This document shows positions 7,233 through 17,754 of a stretch of 64,000 bases of DNA, in pieces (within the stretch, counting starts at the first letter, position 1; the number at the start of each line of letters is the position of its first letter). This stretch comes from Spirochaetes bacterium ADurb.Bin218. Its GTDB lineage: Bacteria > Spirochaetota > UBA4802 > UBA5550. The stretch is from the NCBI GenBank assembly GCA_002069965.1, contig MWCI01000001.1, forward strand, positions 78,045 through 142,044. Direction: 5' to 3'. Position numbers and translations under genes: made by a program. The notes below the pieces were generated by a model. It searched no databases. It worked only from the letters and a program-made list of their open reading frames with translations, and was not told where the DNA came from.

Positions 7233-10067
7233 CTACTGGTTTATATCTTGTTGATTATTGAAAAAAAAATCATAAAGGTTTTCGGCCTGGAGGTTGAATT
7301 TTCCCCTTGAGTGTTCTTTGATTATTTGCTGTAAAAGTTCAGATGACATGGAATAATTCTTCTGTTCATAATATAATATGGCAAGTTCAAGTTTGCTTTT
7401 GATGCCATATTCACTGTTGCCGTTGTCTTGTGTGATTGTTTTATTAAAATATTTCATGGCCATATTTTTATTTTTTTGAAGCAGCAAATTAAGCATGCCA
7501 AGATAGTAATTAGCCTCTATGGTATACTCGTTTTCACTTTGAGCAATCTTGTAAAAGTGGAAATAGGACTGATTATAATTTCCTAATTCATAATTTATTT
7601 TGCCAGAAAGGTAGTAAACATAGTTGGTATTTTCTTGGTAAGGCGTAAGATATTTTAGATATTTATTAAATGATTTAATATCCTTTTGATTATAATGGAA
7701 AAGCAAATTTAATAATAAAATCCTCTCAATATATCTTGTTGTAGATACAAGGCTTAGATTTTCTTCAGTTAGGCTTGCTCCTTCCCTTTCTCTACCGCTA
7801 TAGAAATAATTCAGGATAGTAAGAGCTTCTTTGCTCGGGATATTTTCTTTCAGTACTATGAGGTTTAGATAGATAAATGAGTTCTCATAAGATCCTGTTT
7901 CAGAAAAGATCTCAGCCATAGCAATTTTTGCTTTATCTTTTATTGAGTCACCTATCTGTGAGCTTATAATTCTTTCAAATATTGATTTAGCAGAGTTGAA
8001 ATCTTTTTCTGAATAGTAGTAATATCCAATTTTTAAAAGCATCTCGTTTTTGAGATTTTCGTCTTGTAGTGATTCTGCCATTTTTGAGGCTGTAAAAGCA
8101 TCTCTTACTTTTAAAACAGAATCAATGATAAGCTCTATGTCTGCTGGTGGATATGAGGATATATCCTCCCATTTTGTTAGGTTATATACTGCATCATATT
8201 GTCCAAGATTGTAGTAGCTTCTAATCTGTATAAGGGGAAGTTCCATCCATTGAGCCTCATCAAGAGCTGGAATTTGCATGCTTTTAACTATCTCAATTAT
8301 TCTATTATATCTTTTGATTTTATAATTTGATTGCAACAGATTAAAGTAAGCATCACCCCTACTTTCTGAATTGTTGCTATTGAGATACTTTTCATAGTGA
8401 ATAATTGCCTTTTCGTAATTTTTTTTCTCATAAAATTCATTAGCATATATTAAATCAACAAGTGCTGAAAACGAAGACTCTGTAAAGTTGTTTTGTAAAA
8501 TCGAAAAATAATTTCTGGCAGAGCTATTTTTCTTTTCATATAAAGCCTTTGCAAGTTTATAGATGAGTTCATCAACATTTGGATACTTTGAATATCGTGA
8601 AATCAATAAATTTATTTCTGGCTTTGCCTTTTCCAGTTCACCCTCTTCAATATATAATTCTGCAAGAAGCTTGTGTGCATCAAAGGAGTGCTCTATATCT
8701 TTTTTTGATAGATAGCTTTTCAATAAATTGATAGCGTCTTTATTCTTCTTCTTTTTGATATTTATAACTGCCATGTAATAATCTGTGTCGTTTAAAAATT
8801 TAGAAAATGGATTTTTAACCTTAAGATCATCAAAAACCTGTAATGCTGTATTGAAATCCCCTTTAAATATAAGCAAGATCCCTTTATTGAACATAACCTC
8901 ATCTATATTTTCATCATAGGGATATTTTTCAAGATATAGAGAAACTATCTTTTCTGCTTTTTCATGAGACTGAGTCTTGATATAGGCCCTGAGAAGCACC
9001 AAAAGTATTTTTTTCTGTTCCTCTTCAGATTTTATTTGAGTAAACTTTTCCAGATACTCAATTGCCTTTTCTGGAGATATATTGATAAAATACTGTGCCA
9101 GTAAAAGTGCAGATTTTGCAGAGAGCTCTTCATCTTTGCAATTTTCTATAATCTCTGAAAGAATTTCTACACCTGATTCTGGTTTGGTGCTACTTATGAT
9201 AATATTTGCCAGCTCAAATAAGCCAGGGTAATAATATTCAGATTTTTTCCCTATGAGATGAAAAAATTCCAGCTCATTTTTTGCAGCAGAGGCTCGCCCT
9301 GTGTTGATATAAGAAAGGGCTCTAAAATAATAAACATCATAAAAAGGATAACTATCTGATAAATCCTTTGGAATTGCATTAAGAGAGGCAAGAGCCTTCT
9401 TGTGATCCTCCTGAAGTTGGTATATTCTTCCAATCAATAGTCTCACCTCAGCTTTATCTCTGCTGTTAATTCGTGCACTAAGCAAAGGGAGAAGTCTTTC
9501 CAGCGCTTTATCATAAGAACTGTTTAGAAAGAGAGCTTTTCCTATTTTTAGCACAATCTGTGCGTTTTCTTCCATATTTTGACTTATTTTTAGAGACTTT
9601 TCCCATTCTATCACAGCCTCTTCATAGCGTTTGTCAGTTATATAGATATTGGCTATGCGATCATGAGCAGCCATAACCATGGAGATATTATCAGATTTTT
9701 CCAGAAAACGATTATATTCCTCAATAGCCTTTAATGAATCTTTCAGAAGGAAATAAGCCTCACCCATCCAGAAGCGTGATTCTATTCTTAAATTTTCAGA
9801 ACGGCATTTTGTGAGAAAACTGTTAAACTCAAAGATAGCAGCTTTATATTTTCCCTGCTGGAGAATTGTTCTTGCAAGATAAAACCATGCCTGATCTCTG
9901 AAGTCATCATCATTTTCCAGAGTTTTGCGAAAAAGTAATTCAGCAGAGGAATAGTTTCCAGATTTAAAAGCCTCGAGCCCTTGATTGAAAATTACTTTTG
10001 AATCAACTGCTGCAAATAAAATTAAAGAGCTAAACAATATTGCAGTACTAAATATAAATTTTTTCAT
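7233..10067 (-). CDS. Large secreted/envelope TPR-repeat protein (944 aa)
   Basis: A signal peptide (MKKFIFSTAILFSSLILFAA, about 1-20) precedes an array of tetratricopeptide-type helical hairpins that fills the rest of the protein. Recurring units such as G-N-Y/K-Y-x-x-A-x-x-x-F/Y-x-x-x-L are visible from residue 30 to about 930. No catalytic domain is seen. Such periplasmic TPR scaffolds often assemble envelope complexes; the exact partner is unknown. It is 24 bases downstream of cinA in the same minus-strand run. Confidence 0.85.
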   Translation of the reverse strand: MKKFIFSTAILFSSLILFAAVDSKVIFNQGLEAFKSGNYSSAELLFRKTLENDDDFRDQAWFYLARTILQQGKYKAAIFEFNSFLTKCRSENLRIESRFWMGEAYFLLKDSLKAIEEYNRFLEKSDNISMVMAAHDRIANIYITDKRYEEAVIEWEKSLKISQNMEENAQIVLKIGKALFLNSSYDKALERLLPLLSARINSRDKAEVRLLIGRIYQLQEDHKKALASLNAIPKDLSDSYPFYDVYYFRALSYINTGRASAAKNELEFFHLIGKKSEYYYPGLFELANIIISSTKPESGVEILSEIIENCKDEELSAKSALLLAQYFINISPEKAIEYLEKFTQIKSEEEQKKILLVLLRAYIKTQSHEKAEKIVSLYLEKYPYDENIDEVMFNKGILLIFKGDFNTALQVFDDLKVKNPFSKFLNDTDYYMAVINIKKKKNKDAINLLKSYLSKKDIEHSFDAHKLLAELYIEEGELEKAKPEINLLISRYSKYPNVDELIYKLAKALYEKKNSSARNYFSILQNNFTESSFSALVDLIYANEFYEKKNYEKAIIHYEKYLNSNNSESRGDAYFNLLQSNYKIKRYNRIIEIVKSMQIPALDEAQWMELPLIQIRSYYNLGQYDAVYNLTKWEDISSYPPADIELIIDSVLKVRDAFTASKMAESLQDENLKNEMLLKIGYYYYSEKDFNSAKSIFERIISSQIGDSIKDKAKIAMAEIFSETGSYENSFIYLNLIVLKENIPSKEALTILNYFYSGREREGASLTEENLSLVSTTRYIERILLLNLLFHYNQKDIKSFNKYLKYLTPYQENTNYVYYLSGKINYELGNYNQSYFHFYKIAQSENEYTIEANYYLGMLNLLLQKNKNMAMKYFNKTITQDNGNSEYGIKSKLELAILYYEQKNYSMSSELLQQIIKEHSRGKFNLQAENLYDFFFNNQQDINQ

Positions 10068-10091
10068 ATATATATTATGCCCTTTAAGCTG

Positions 10092-11312
10092 TTATTTTTT
10101 AATAAATTCTCTCACAGTGTTTATTGCATATAATGCGGATAGATTTCTTACTCTCTCTCTATCTCCATTAAATATTTTAGTTTCTGATTTTTTTTGACCA
10201 CACAAATCAAAGGCAAAGCAGACAGTCCCTACTTTTTTTTCTTTTGTTGCACCCCCAGGACCTGCTATCCCTGTAATGGCTATTGCTATATCATATTGAA
10301 TTACTTTTTGCAAGCCATTTATCATTTCAAGAGCTGTTTCTTCGCTAACAGCCCCATATTTTTTTAGAGTTGTTTCCGATACAGATAACAGATTTTGTTT
10401 AACTTCATTACTATAGGCAATTATAGATCCGTTGTAGACCTCGGATGACCCTGGAATATCTGTAATCATTTTGGCAATGAGCCCTCCAGTACATGACTCT
10501 GCAGTTGCCAATTTTGTTTGCTTTTGTTTTAATAAAAAAACCAGTTCTTCAGAGGGAGATGAAAAACTGCTGTCTATCAATTTTTCTTTGAAGATATCCT
10601 TGAGCATTTCTTCTATAGATCTGGGATCATCAGTTGTATCATTTAAAGAAAGATAAACTTCATATACTCCGGTTTTCGCAGAAATCCCCCACTTCCCCAG
10701 TTGTGGAATTTTACTCTTTTCAATAATTTCATTAATTGTAGATTCTCTCAATCCAGTTAATCTGAAGATTATGCCATCTGATTTTTTTAGATTAAATCTT
10801 TGACACAGATAGGGCTTTATTTCATTAACAAACATATCCTCAGCCTCAAAGGGAACTCCTGGCATTGCAATAAGGAATTTATTATCTTTTTCTATTAGAA
10901 ATCCAGGAGCATGGCCTTTATTGTTTTTAAAAACAACAGAGCCCTCAGGCACAAGTGCCATTTTATAATCCTTTTTGTTTATCTTGTAATTTGCTCTGGC
11001 AAATAGGCCTTCTATTCTAATGCGTGCATTTTCGTCAACTGTATCTTTTAATGAAAAAAATCTGCATATTGCTTCAACAGTTCTATCATCATCAGTAGGT
11101 CCAAGACCTCCTGTAATGAAAATTATATTACATCTTTTAAAGCTTTCTTCTATAGCATAAATAATGGCCTCAATATCATCTCCAACTGTTATGCATTCAA
11201 TTATTTCTATACCAGTTTCATATAGCTCTTTGCATATAAATGCACTATTAGTATCAAGGGTTCTACCATGAAGTAATTCTTCACCTGTTGTAATAATAAT
11301 AGCCTTGTTCAT
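10092..11312 (-). CDS. cinA: CinA family protein (nicotinamide-nucleotide amidohydrolase, two-domain)
   Basis: The N-terminal MoeA/MogA-like domain (about 1-170) carries FITGGLGPTDDDRTVE, and the C-terminal PncC amidase domain (about 255-406) carries ATAESCTGGLI and GIAGPGGATKEKKVGTV. The two-domain form recycles NMN and ADP-ribose products. Length (406) is typical. It starts one base after the argS stop (TGA-T-ATG), so translation is coupled to argS. No competence genes are nearby. Confidence 0.94.
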   Translation of the reverse strand: MNKAIIITTGEELLHGRTLDTNSAFICKELYETGIEIIECITVGDDIEAIIYAIEESFKRCNIIFITGGLGPTDDDRTVEAICRFFSLKDTVDENARIRIEGLFARANYKINKKDYKMALVPEGSVVFKNNKGHAPGFLIEKDNKFLIAMPGVPFEAEDMFVNEIKPYLCQRFNLKKSDGIIFRLTGLRESTINEIIEKSKIPQLGKWGISAKTGVYEVYLSLNDTTDDPRSIEEMLKDIFKEKLIDSSFSSPSEELVFLLKQKQTKLATAESCTGGLIAKMITDIPGSSEVYNGSIIAYSNEVKQNLLSVSETTLKKYGAVSEETALEMINGLQKVIQYDIAIAITGIAGPGGATKEKKVGTVCFAFDLCGQKKSETKIFNGDRERVRNLSALYAINTVREFIKK

Positions 11313-11313
11313 A

Positions 11314-12993
11314 TCACATAACTTCTGGAGCGGACACTCCCAATATATTTAAGCCATTTTTAAGGACAACCACTATAGCCTTACACAGTGCCAGTGCTGC
11401 TTTTGTTTTCTCTGCATCATCTGATAAGATTCTGTGTTCTGTATAAAATCTGTGATAGCCTTGAGCAAGGCGCATTAAAAAAGTTGCTATTTTATGAGGT
11501 TCATAGGTCATGGCTGCATCTAAAATTTCTTCAGGATATTTAGACATAAGCTTCATTAATGTTATGGCCTCAGGATTGTCAAGGTGTGCAATGTCAAAAT
11601 CTGATATTTCTGTATTTATTCCTCTTTTTTGAGCCTCCCTAAATATTGAACAAATTCTTGCATGGGCATACTGCAAATAGAATACAGGATTTTCTGAGCT
11701 GTTACGTTTTGCAAGACCAAGATCAAAATCAAGATGGCTATCAAGGGATCTCATAATAAAGAAATATCTTGATACATCGACTCCTATCTCGTCAATAAGC
11801 TCTTTCATCGTGGAGAATTTCCCAAGCCTTTTGGACATCTTGACTGCTTCTCCATCCATAATAAGGTTTACCTGTTGAGCGATGAGAACCTGAAATTTAG
11901 ATTTCTCATATCCAAGTGCCTGCACTGCTCCTGATAATCTTGCAATGTAGCCATGGTGATCAGGTCCCCATATATCTATTATTTTATCATAGCCTCTCTG
12001 GATTTTATCATAATGATATGCTATATCTGCCATTAAATATGTGGGTCTGCCATCTTCTCTGACAACAACTCTATCTTTATCATCTCCAAATGCAGTGGAT
12101 TTAAATATTTTTTTGCCATCTTCTGTATAAATATACCCTGAGGCCTCAAGTTTTTCAAAGGCTTTCTCTACCTCTCCACTTAGATGCAAAGAGCTTTCTC
12201 TAAACCATCTTTTAAAATTGACATTGAATGCAGCAAGATCTCTCTGTTGTGTTGCCACATTGAACTCTACAGCTTTTTGAGCTGCAAATTCTATTCTTGC
12301 ATTTTCATCTTCCAGAGAATTCAATTGTGATGAGAAATTATCTATTATCCATGCAGCTATATCCTTTATATATTCACCGTGGTATCCTTCTTCGGGAAAG
12401 ATAAAATCCTCACCCTTAAGCTCTCTTATTCGTGCAAGAACTGACTGACCAAGAAGATTAACCTGATTGCCATAATCATTTACATAAAATTCCCTATCTA
12501 CAATATCTCCTGCCGCTTCTATGAGATTGGATATAGTATCGCCAATGGCAGCTGCTCTTGCAGAGACTACGTTCAGTGGACCTGTTGGATTTGCAGAGAC
12601 AAATTCTATATTATACCGCATAGGATTTTCTTTGGTTCTCCTGCCAAAGTTATAGCCCTCTCTAAGGATCTGAAATATAGTGTCTTTGAGATAGCCAATG
12701 GAAATAAAAATATTGATAAAACCAGGTTTAGCTATTTCTATATTGCCAATTATATTTGAATTTAAAGAAAGAAGTTTATTTTTGATAATTTCTCCTATTT
12801 CCATAGGGGATCGCTTCAAGAGTTTAGCTAACTCAAGGGCTATTGGTGTTGAGTAATCCCCAAATTTTGCCTCTTTTGGATATTCAATTTTTATCTTAGG
12901 ATGTGGGATCTCTGGCAGTTCTCCACTTTTAACAGCCTCATATATAGCATTTTCTATTAATTCATAGAGCAGTTCTTTGATATTTGCTTTCAA
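11314..12993 (-). CDS. argS: Arginyl-tRNA synthetase with a non-canonical HIGH motif
   Basis: Charges tRNA-Arg. Domain order is normal: N-terminal Add-1 domain (about 1-90), catalytic core, and DALR anticodon-binding C-terminus (about 440-559, with LQYAHARI near the junction). The class I HIGH signature, normally HVGH after NPTGPL, reads NVVS (residues 141-144), so both histidines are missing. The second signature is intact (KMSKRLGKF). The TTG start is backed by GAGGT (about 13000-13004). It leads the argS-cinA-TPR-GcvH-like run. I believe similar NIVS-type motifs occur in other bacterial ArgRS, so the enzyme is probably active. Confidence 0.95.
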   Translation of the reverse strand: MKANIKELLYELIENAIYEAVKSGELPEIPHPKIKIEYPKEAKFGDYSTPIALELAKLLKRSPMEIGEIIKNKLLSLNSNIIGNIEIAKPGFINIFISIGYLKDTIFQILREGYNFGRRTKENPMRYNIEFVSANPTGPLNVVSARAAAIGDTISNLIEAAGDIVDREFYVNDYGNQVNLLGQSVLARIRELKGEDFIFPEEGYHGEYIKDIAAWIIDNFSSQLNSLEDENARIEFAAQKAVEFNVATQQRDLAAFNVNFKRWFRESSLHLSGEVEKAFEKLEASGYIYTEDGKKIFKSTAFGDDKDRVVVREDGRPTYLMADIAYHYDKIQRGYDKIIDIWGPDHHGYIARLSGAVQALGYEKSKFQVLIAQQVNLIMDGEAVKMSKRLGKFSTMKELIDEIGVDVSRYFFIMRSLDSHLDFDLGLAKRNSSENPVFYLQYAHARICSIFREAQKRGINTEISDFDIAHLDNPEAITLMKLMSKYPEEILDAAMTYEPHKIATFLMRLAQGYHRFYTEHRILSDDAEKTKAALALCKAIVVVLKNGLNILGVSAPEVM

Positions 12994-13089
12994 CTTTTAC
13001 CTCACATTTGTTTCTAATCAATTTCAATTAACTTTAAAAATTTTTATAAGCAACTCTTTTGTCAATCATATTAATAAATTAAAAAAATG

Positions 13090-13120
13090 TTGACTTGTTG
13101 TTTTTATTTATTACTAAGAT
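13090..13120 (+). promoter_or_regulatory. Weak putative promoter of the cyclase gene
   Basis: TTGACT (13090-13095) is followed after 19 bases by TAAGAT (13115-13120), 38 bases before the chosen ATG. The spacing is long, so support is modest. Confidence 0.3.
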
Positions 13121-13157
13121 ATATAAAGTCTCTTTATCCTACTGTCAGGAAATTTCT

Positions 13158-15314
13158 ATGGATATACTTATCTCTGCAATTAAGGTCATTTTCCTTATTC
13201 TTCTATTTGTTACATCTGCTATAGGTGGCAGAATGCTTGCAGTTAAAAATGAAAAAAATCAATGGCTCTTTTTCTTTATATGTTTGCTTACAGGTCCTGT
13301 CGGTTTATTATTTTTATTTATTTTAATTAAAATACCTCAAAAATTTGTCGCTATTTTTATATCTATTTTTATTTTTCTTGTGCTTACAGTGTTGTATTCT
13401 TTTACCACTCTTCTTTCTGGTCTGGAGTGGGGATCTATAGATTTTCGCTTTTACTTAAGGGATCCTTCACAGGCCTCGGTAAAACTTGAAGAGAGAGTGA
13501 GACTGAATAAGGTGAATCCCAAGGCCAGAAAGGATATAATTATTGTTGGTATTGATGAGGCAACTATCAGAGAGTTTTCTGATCAGGGTATTCAGTGGCC
13601 ATTCCCATGGGATGTTCATGCAAAGGTTACGCGATTTTTATCATCAGGCAGTCCCCTTGCCATACTTTACGATATAATGTTTCTGGATCGCAAGCCTGGA
13701 GAGAAGGAGCTTGCTTGGGCTATCAAAGATGCTAAGGTTGCTTTTCTGGATTATCCCTTTGAAACAAAAGAAGTGGACGTGGCATATAATGATATAGAAG
13801 AAAGAATCTCTCTCCTTGATAGATTTAAATTTCCCGCTAATCCTGATGATGACACTGAGGAGCTTGTGAAAGAACTGACCCCTCCCACTGTTGAGCTTTT
13901 GAAAAGTGCAAGGGGGTTTGGATTTGCAAATGTTTTCCCTGGAAGAGATGGGATCAATAGAACCGTTCCTTTAGTGCTAAAATACAAGGGCTGGTACTAT
14001 CCAAATATAGATCTTGTGGTTGCAATGCATTACTTTGGAATAACACAAAAGGATGTTGAGATTAAGATGGGAGAGTATATAAAGCTCAAAAATCTCCCAC
14101 CAGAAAAAATGGCAAAGCCCAATAAAACTCGGACCATCACGATACCAATTGACAGATATGGATTTATGGATATAAATTTCATTGGCGGCTCTGGCAGTTT
14201 CCAGCATTACCCTTATTATCTCTTTGCCAATGAGGGGACAATGGAAGGAAATGATTCTTTTAAAGATAAAATACTCCTCATTGCTGCATACGCTGCAACA
14301 GGGATTGCAACTGATGAAAAGCAATCACCTTATGGTGCAACCTTTGGTATAGAGCATCATGCAAATGCTCTTAATACAATTTTAAACCAGGACTTCTTGT
14401 ATAAGCTTAGTGATCTGCAAAATATTATCATAATGCTTTGCATTGCTATTTTACTTGGGATACTTGTTCCAAAATTATCAATACTTGCATCTCTGATAAT
14501 AACTCTTGCACTGGCTATTGCCTATGGAATAGCATCATATTTATTATTTGATTATCTGAGCATAATAACAGCTTTTGCAACGCCTCTTATTCAGACTGCC
14601 CTTACCTACTCATTACTTGTAACTTATAGGGTTATTAATGAGCAACAAGAAAAAAAATACATAAGGCAGACATTTTCAAAATTTGTTTCAAAATCTGTTG
14701 TTGATGAGTTGTTGAAGGATCCAAGTAAAGTAAAGCTTGGGGGTGATAAAAAAATAATCACAGTTTTATTTTCTGATATAAGGGGATTTACTTCCATATC
14801 CGAAAAGCTCACTCCAGAGGCCCTTGTGGAGCATCTAAATATTTATCTTCAGGCAATGACAGATATTATTTTAAAATACGATGGGACTCTTGATAAATAC
14901 ATAGGAGATGCAATAATGGCCTTTTGGGGAGCTCCTATTCCAATGGAAAATCATGCACTGAAGGCCTGTATGGCTGCTGTGGAAATGTTGGAAGCCCTTA
15001 AGGTGATGAATGCTAAATGGATCAAAGAAGGAAAGCCTGCGCTTGACATCGGTATTGGAATAAACACCGGAGATATGGTTGTGGGCAATATGGGCTCTTC
15101 ATCCAGAATGGATTATACACTCATGGGAGATAATGTAAATCTTGGTTCAAGGCTTGAGGGAACAAATAAATTTTATAAAACCCACATAATCATAAGCGAA
15201 TTTACATATCAATATGTTGAAGATAAAATTATTGCAAGAGAGATTGATTTAATTCGTGTTAAGGGTAAGGCTTTACCTGTAAAAATCTATGAACTGATAG
15301 ATATGAAAAAATAG
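13158..15314 (+). CDS. CHASE2-domain class III adenylate/guanylate cyclase
   Basis: A membrane sensor that makes a cyclic nucleotide. Hydrophobic N-terminal helices are followed by an extracytoplasmic CHASE2 domain (about 85-380, with IIIVGIDEATIREF near its start). Then come three membrane helices (about 415-495) and a C-terminal class III cyclase (about 520-710). The catalytic domain keeps both metal Asp residues (FSDIRGFT and GDAIMAFWG), the Lys of LDKYIGD and the Asp of MDYTLMGDNVN that favour ATP, and the NLGSRLEG transition-state Asn/Arg. ATG 13158 was chosen (718 residues) because TCAGGA ends seven bases upstream; an in-frame TTG at 13095 lacks such a site. Monocistronic. Confidence 0.92.
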   Translation: MDILISAIKVIFLILLFVTSAIGGRMLAVKNEKNQWLFFFICLLTGPVGLLFLFILIKIPQKFVAIFISIFIFLVLTVLYSFTTLLSGLEWGSIDFRFYLRDPSQASVKLEERVRLNKVNPKARKDIIIVGIDEATIREFSDQGIQWPFPWDVHAKVTRFLSSGSPLAILYDIMFLDRKPGEKELAWAIKDAKVAFLDYPFETKEVDVAYNDIEERISLLDRFKFPANPDDDTEELVKELTPPTVELLKSARGFGFANVFPGRDGINRTVPLVLKYKGWYYPNIDLVVAMHYFGITQKDVEIKMGEYIKLKNLPPEKMAKPNKTRTITIPIDRYGFMDINFIGGSGSFQHYPYYLFANEGTMEGNDSFKDKILLIAAYAATGIATDEKQSPYGATFGIEHHANALNTILNQDFLYKLSDLQNIIIMLCIAILLGILVPKLSILASLIITLALAIAYGIASYLLFDYLSIITAFATPLIQTALTYSLLVTYRVINEQQEKKYIRQTFSKFVSKSVVDELLKDPSKVKLGGDKKIITVLFSDIRGFTSISEKLTPEALVEHLNIYLQAMTDIILKYDGTLDKYIGDAIMAFWGAPIPMENHALKACMAAVEMLEALKVMNAKWIKEGKPALDIGIGINTGDMVVGNMGSSSRMDYTLMGDNVNLGSRLEGTNKFYKTHIIISEFTYQYVEDKIIAREIDLIRVKGKALPVKIYELIDMKK

Positions 15315-15321
15315 TCATAAT

Positions 15322-15374
15322 GGGATTTCTAAACTTTAGTTTAATTAAAGCACAGAAATCCCTGTGATTTTTTT
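15322..15374. terminator. Hairpin terminator between cyclase and AsmA-like genes
   Basis: GGGATTTCT (15322-15330) pairs with AGAAATCCC (15354-15362), followed by a T-rich run ending near 15374. The distal arm lies in the 3' end of the minus-strand AsmA-like gene, and a run of A before the left arm gives a T-run for the other strand, so it could serve both genes. Confidence 0.6.
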
Positions 15375-17578
15375 GTGTCAATTTTAATACATGGCGATGT
15401 GAGATTTCCTATTATCCTGAAGGGAATGCGAGAGTATGAATTTTCACTCTTTATGTTAAGATTAAAAGGAACATCAAGCCCCTCATCTTCACTGTATTTC
15501 CCATAGGCAGAGAAGGCGCAGTTATCTCCAGAGAGGGCAAAATTTCTTATGTAAAATTCGTTAGCAGATTGTTGTAAAGTTATAGTAAAATTATTAAAGG
15601 TCAAAGGATCTTGCAATCTCTCGATATATCCATTATCAGATAAGAGCTGATTTAGATTTTTTAAAATTTTAAATTTTGAAAGGACTCCATTTTTTACTGA
15701 GAGATTAATAGCCCCTCTCCCGTTTTCTATAATCTGCCCTACCCTGAAGGCGTTTGTTTCAAATTTATAATCAATTGACAGTATTCCTGCACATTTATCA
15801 GCCATATTACTATCAGCATAAAGTTTTGTTAAATTAAAATCTTTAACTCCTCCTTCAAGTTTAATAAATGGATACTCCTGGTGGAAAGCAGCATATACAT
15901 CAAAGGAATATAGGCCATCATAGCCATTTAAAGAAAAATATTCAGTTTTAAGAGTTCCTTTTTTCAAAATCAATGCGACCTTGAAATCATTCAAAAAAGA
16001 GTTTTCCAATACTCCTACAGTATCAGCTTTTATATTTATGGCAAAGTCATTGTTGTTTATGAAAACCCCTTCAGGTTCTTTTAAAAAATTTCTCTGTTCA
16101 TCAAAATTTTGAAACATATCAGCATAGGCTGCATTATAAACTACATTTAGAATTGATATAAGACCTTTGAATATAATATCTATTCCAACATGTTTTGAGT
16201 TTAAATTTACAGTCGTTTCAGATATGAATGGGTTCCAGTTTTTTACAACTGAATTTAGTTCTGCAGATATATCATTTTTCCCATTTTGAAATGATGTTTC
16301 AATTTTTATAGCTGTTTTCTGACAATCAATTGCAATATTGCAATTTGAAATTCCTTTGAAATCTTCAGTTCTGAGAGGAGTAAGATTAAAATTTTTAACT
16401 ATTGTCTTCAGATTTAGTTCATCAAAATTTTTTAAAATGAAATCATAGTCAATTTTACAATCAATTTTAATTTTTCCATCATAAGTTGAAGTGGGTAAAG
16501 GTGAAAATACATAAGAGAGATCCTCTAAATCTATTTCTCTTGAGGTGATGTCAAATTTTATCCTTTCATTTTCCTTATAGGAAAAGCTAAATTTTAAATT
16601 TGTTATGTCATCATCTATGTTTATGGATTTTGCTATTATTTGTGAAAGATCTCGATCAAAATAGAGATCCCCAAAAATAGATGCTGAGTATTTTTTGATA
16701 ATTTTATGTGATGGATTATTAAAAAAGGATGCAGATACATTTTGCAGCTCTACATTTGTTCTTGCACTGATTCCCTTTTCGTTGCCCCAGAATTGTATTT
16801 TCCCGGAAATTTTTCCTTCAAATAATAATGGGTCTGTGTATTTCTCTTCCAGTATTTTATTGAAATAGGAGATATCAATGTTTTTAAATTTAAGCTCATT
16901 GGATGAGCTATTATTTTTTACATCTATTTTCCCATGGGCTAAAATATAAGATTGGCTAAAAAAAGAAAATTTTTTGTTTTCTATATCTCCTTCAATATCG
17001 TATGCAATTCGTTGGCGATTATAATTTATCGTAACATTGACATCATCAAGTTCAATAAAGCCTTTTCCTTTACTAAATATTTCTCTATAATATATCTTTG
17101 CATTTTTTATCTCTGTTATAAAATCATCAGACAGAGAAGCTCTTATCTTTTCATTTTTGGTTCCTTCTATTAGGTCAGCGACAAAAGTTTCATAATAGGA
17201 TTTGCCATAATTTTTAATTAAAAAAATTGTAGGCTTATACATCTCAATTCCGGAAAAGACAACCTTTTTCCGCAGAAGATCTATCAATGATGTATTTATA
17301 ACAACATACCTGCAATGAATTAAATTGATATTATCATTGAAATCAGTGCTATTGGACAGATAAAAATTATACAGAACAATGTCACCGTTGTATCTGAAAA
17401 GAAGCCTATCAAATTTGATCGATTTACCAAAGGAGTCTTTAAAGTTCTCTTTGAGGCTTTCAGAAATAATATTGATTGGGTATAAAATTTTTATTGAAAT
17501 ATTAGCCACTACAATAAATATAATCACCGCAATAGAAAAAATGCCGAGAAAAAATATAAATCTTTCTTTGTATCTCAT
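15341..17578 (-). CDS. AsmA/TamB-like envelope protein
   Basis: One N-terminal membrane helix (about residues 10-30) is followed by a long beta-rich periplasmic region of 700 residues. Near the C-terminus, GRGAINLSVKNGVLSKFKIL resembles the AsmA-like C-terminal domain. Proteins of this superfamily form lipid-conducting beta-grooves between the inner and outer membranes. No catalytic motif is visible. It is transcribed alone from a promoter-like site at 17643-17670 and is divergent from the T2SS locus, so it is a neighbour rather than a member of it. Exact substrate is unknown. Confidence 0.75.
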   Translation of the reverse strand: MRYKERFIFFLGIFSIAVIIFIVVANISIKILYPINIISESLKENFKDSFGKSIKFDRLLFRYNGDIVLYNFYLSNSTDFNDNINLIHCRYVVINTSLIDLLRKKVVFSGIEMYKPTIFLIKNYGKSYYETFVADLIEGTKNEKIRASLSDDFITEIKNAKIYYREIFSKGKGFIELDDVNVTINYNRQRIAYDIEGDIENKKFSFFSQSYILAHGKIDVKNNSSSNELKFKNIDISYFNKILEEKYTDPLLFEGKISGKIQFWGNEKGISARTNVELQNVSASFFNNPSHKIIKKYSASIFGDLYFDRDLSQIIAKSINIDDDITNLKFSFSYKENERIKFDITSREIDLEDLSYVFSPLPTSTYDGKIKIDCKIDYDFILKNFDELNLKTIVKNFNLTPLRTEDFKGISNCNIAIDCQKTAIKIETSFQNGKNDISAELNSVVKNWNPFISETTVNLNSKHVGIDIIFKGLISILNVVYNAAYADMFQNFDEQRNFLKEPEGVFINNNDFAINIKADTVGVLENSFLNDFKVALILKKGTLKTEYFSLNGYDGLYSFDVYAAFHQEYPFIKLEGGVKDFNLTKLYADSNMADKCAGILSIDYKFETNAFRVGQIIENGRGAINLSVKNGVLSKFKILKNLNQLLSDNGYIERLQDPLTFNNFTITLQQSANEFYIRNFALSGDNCAFSAYGKYSEDEGLDVPFNLNIKSENSYSRIPFRIIGNLTSPCIKIDTKKSQGFLCFN

Positions 17579-17642
17579 AGCTGATAATATTTTGAAAATT
17601 TTTGATAATTTATAAATTTTTATTTCTAAGCTGATTGATTTG

Positions 17643-17670
17643 ATATTATATTTTACTTAAAATAAGTCAA
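17643..17670 (-). promoter_or_regulatory. Putative promoter of the AsmA-like gene
   Basis: On the minus strand TTGACT (17670-17665) is followed after 16 bases by TAATAT (17648-17643), about 65 bases before the ATG of the AsmA-like gene. Confidence 0.4.
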
Positions 17671-17754
17671 GAATTTAACTTTTTATTGATTTATTATACT
17701 CATTTTATTTAGTAAAAGTTATTTATAAAAAACAAATGGGGGTTTAACATATTT

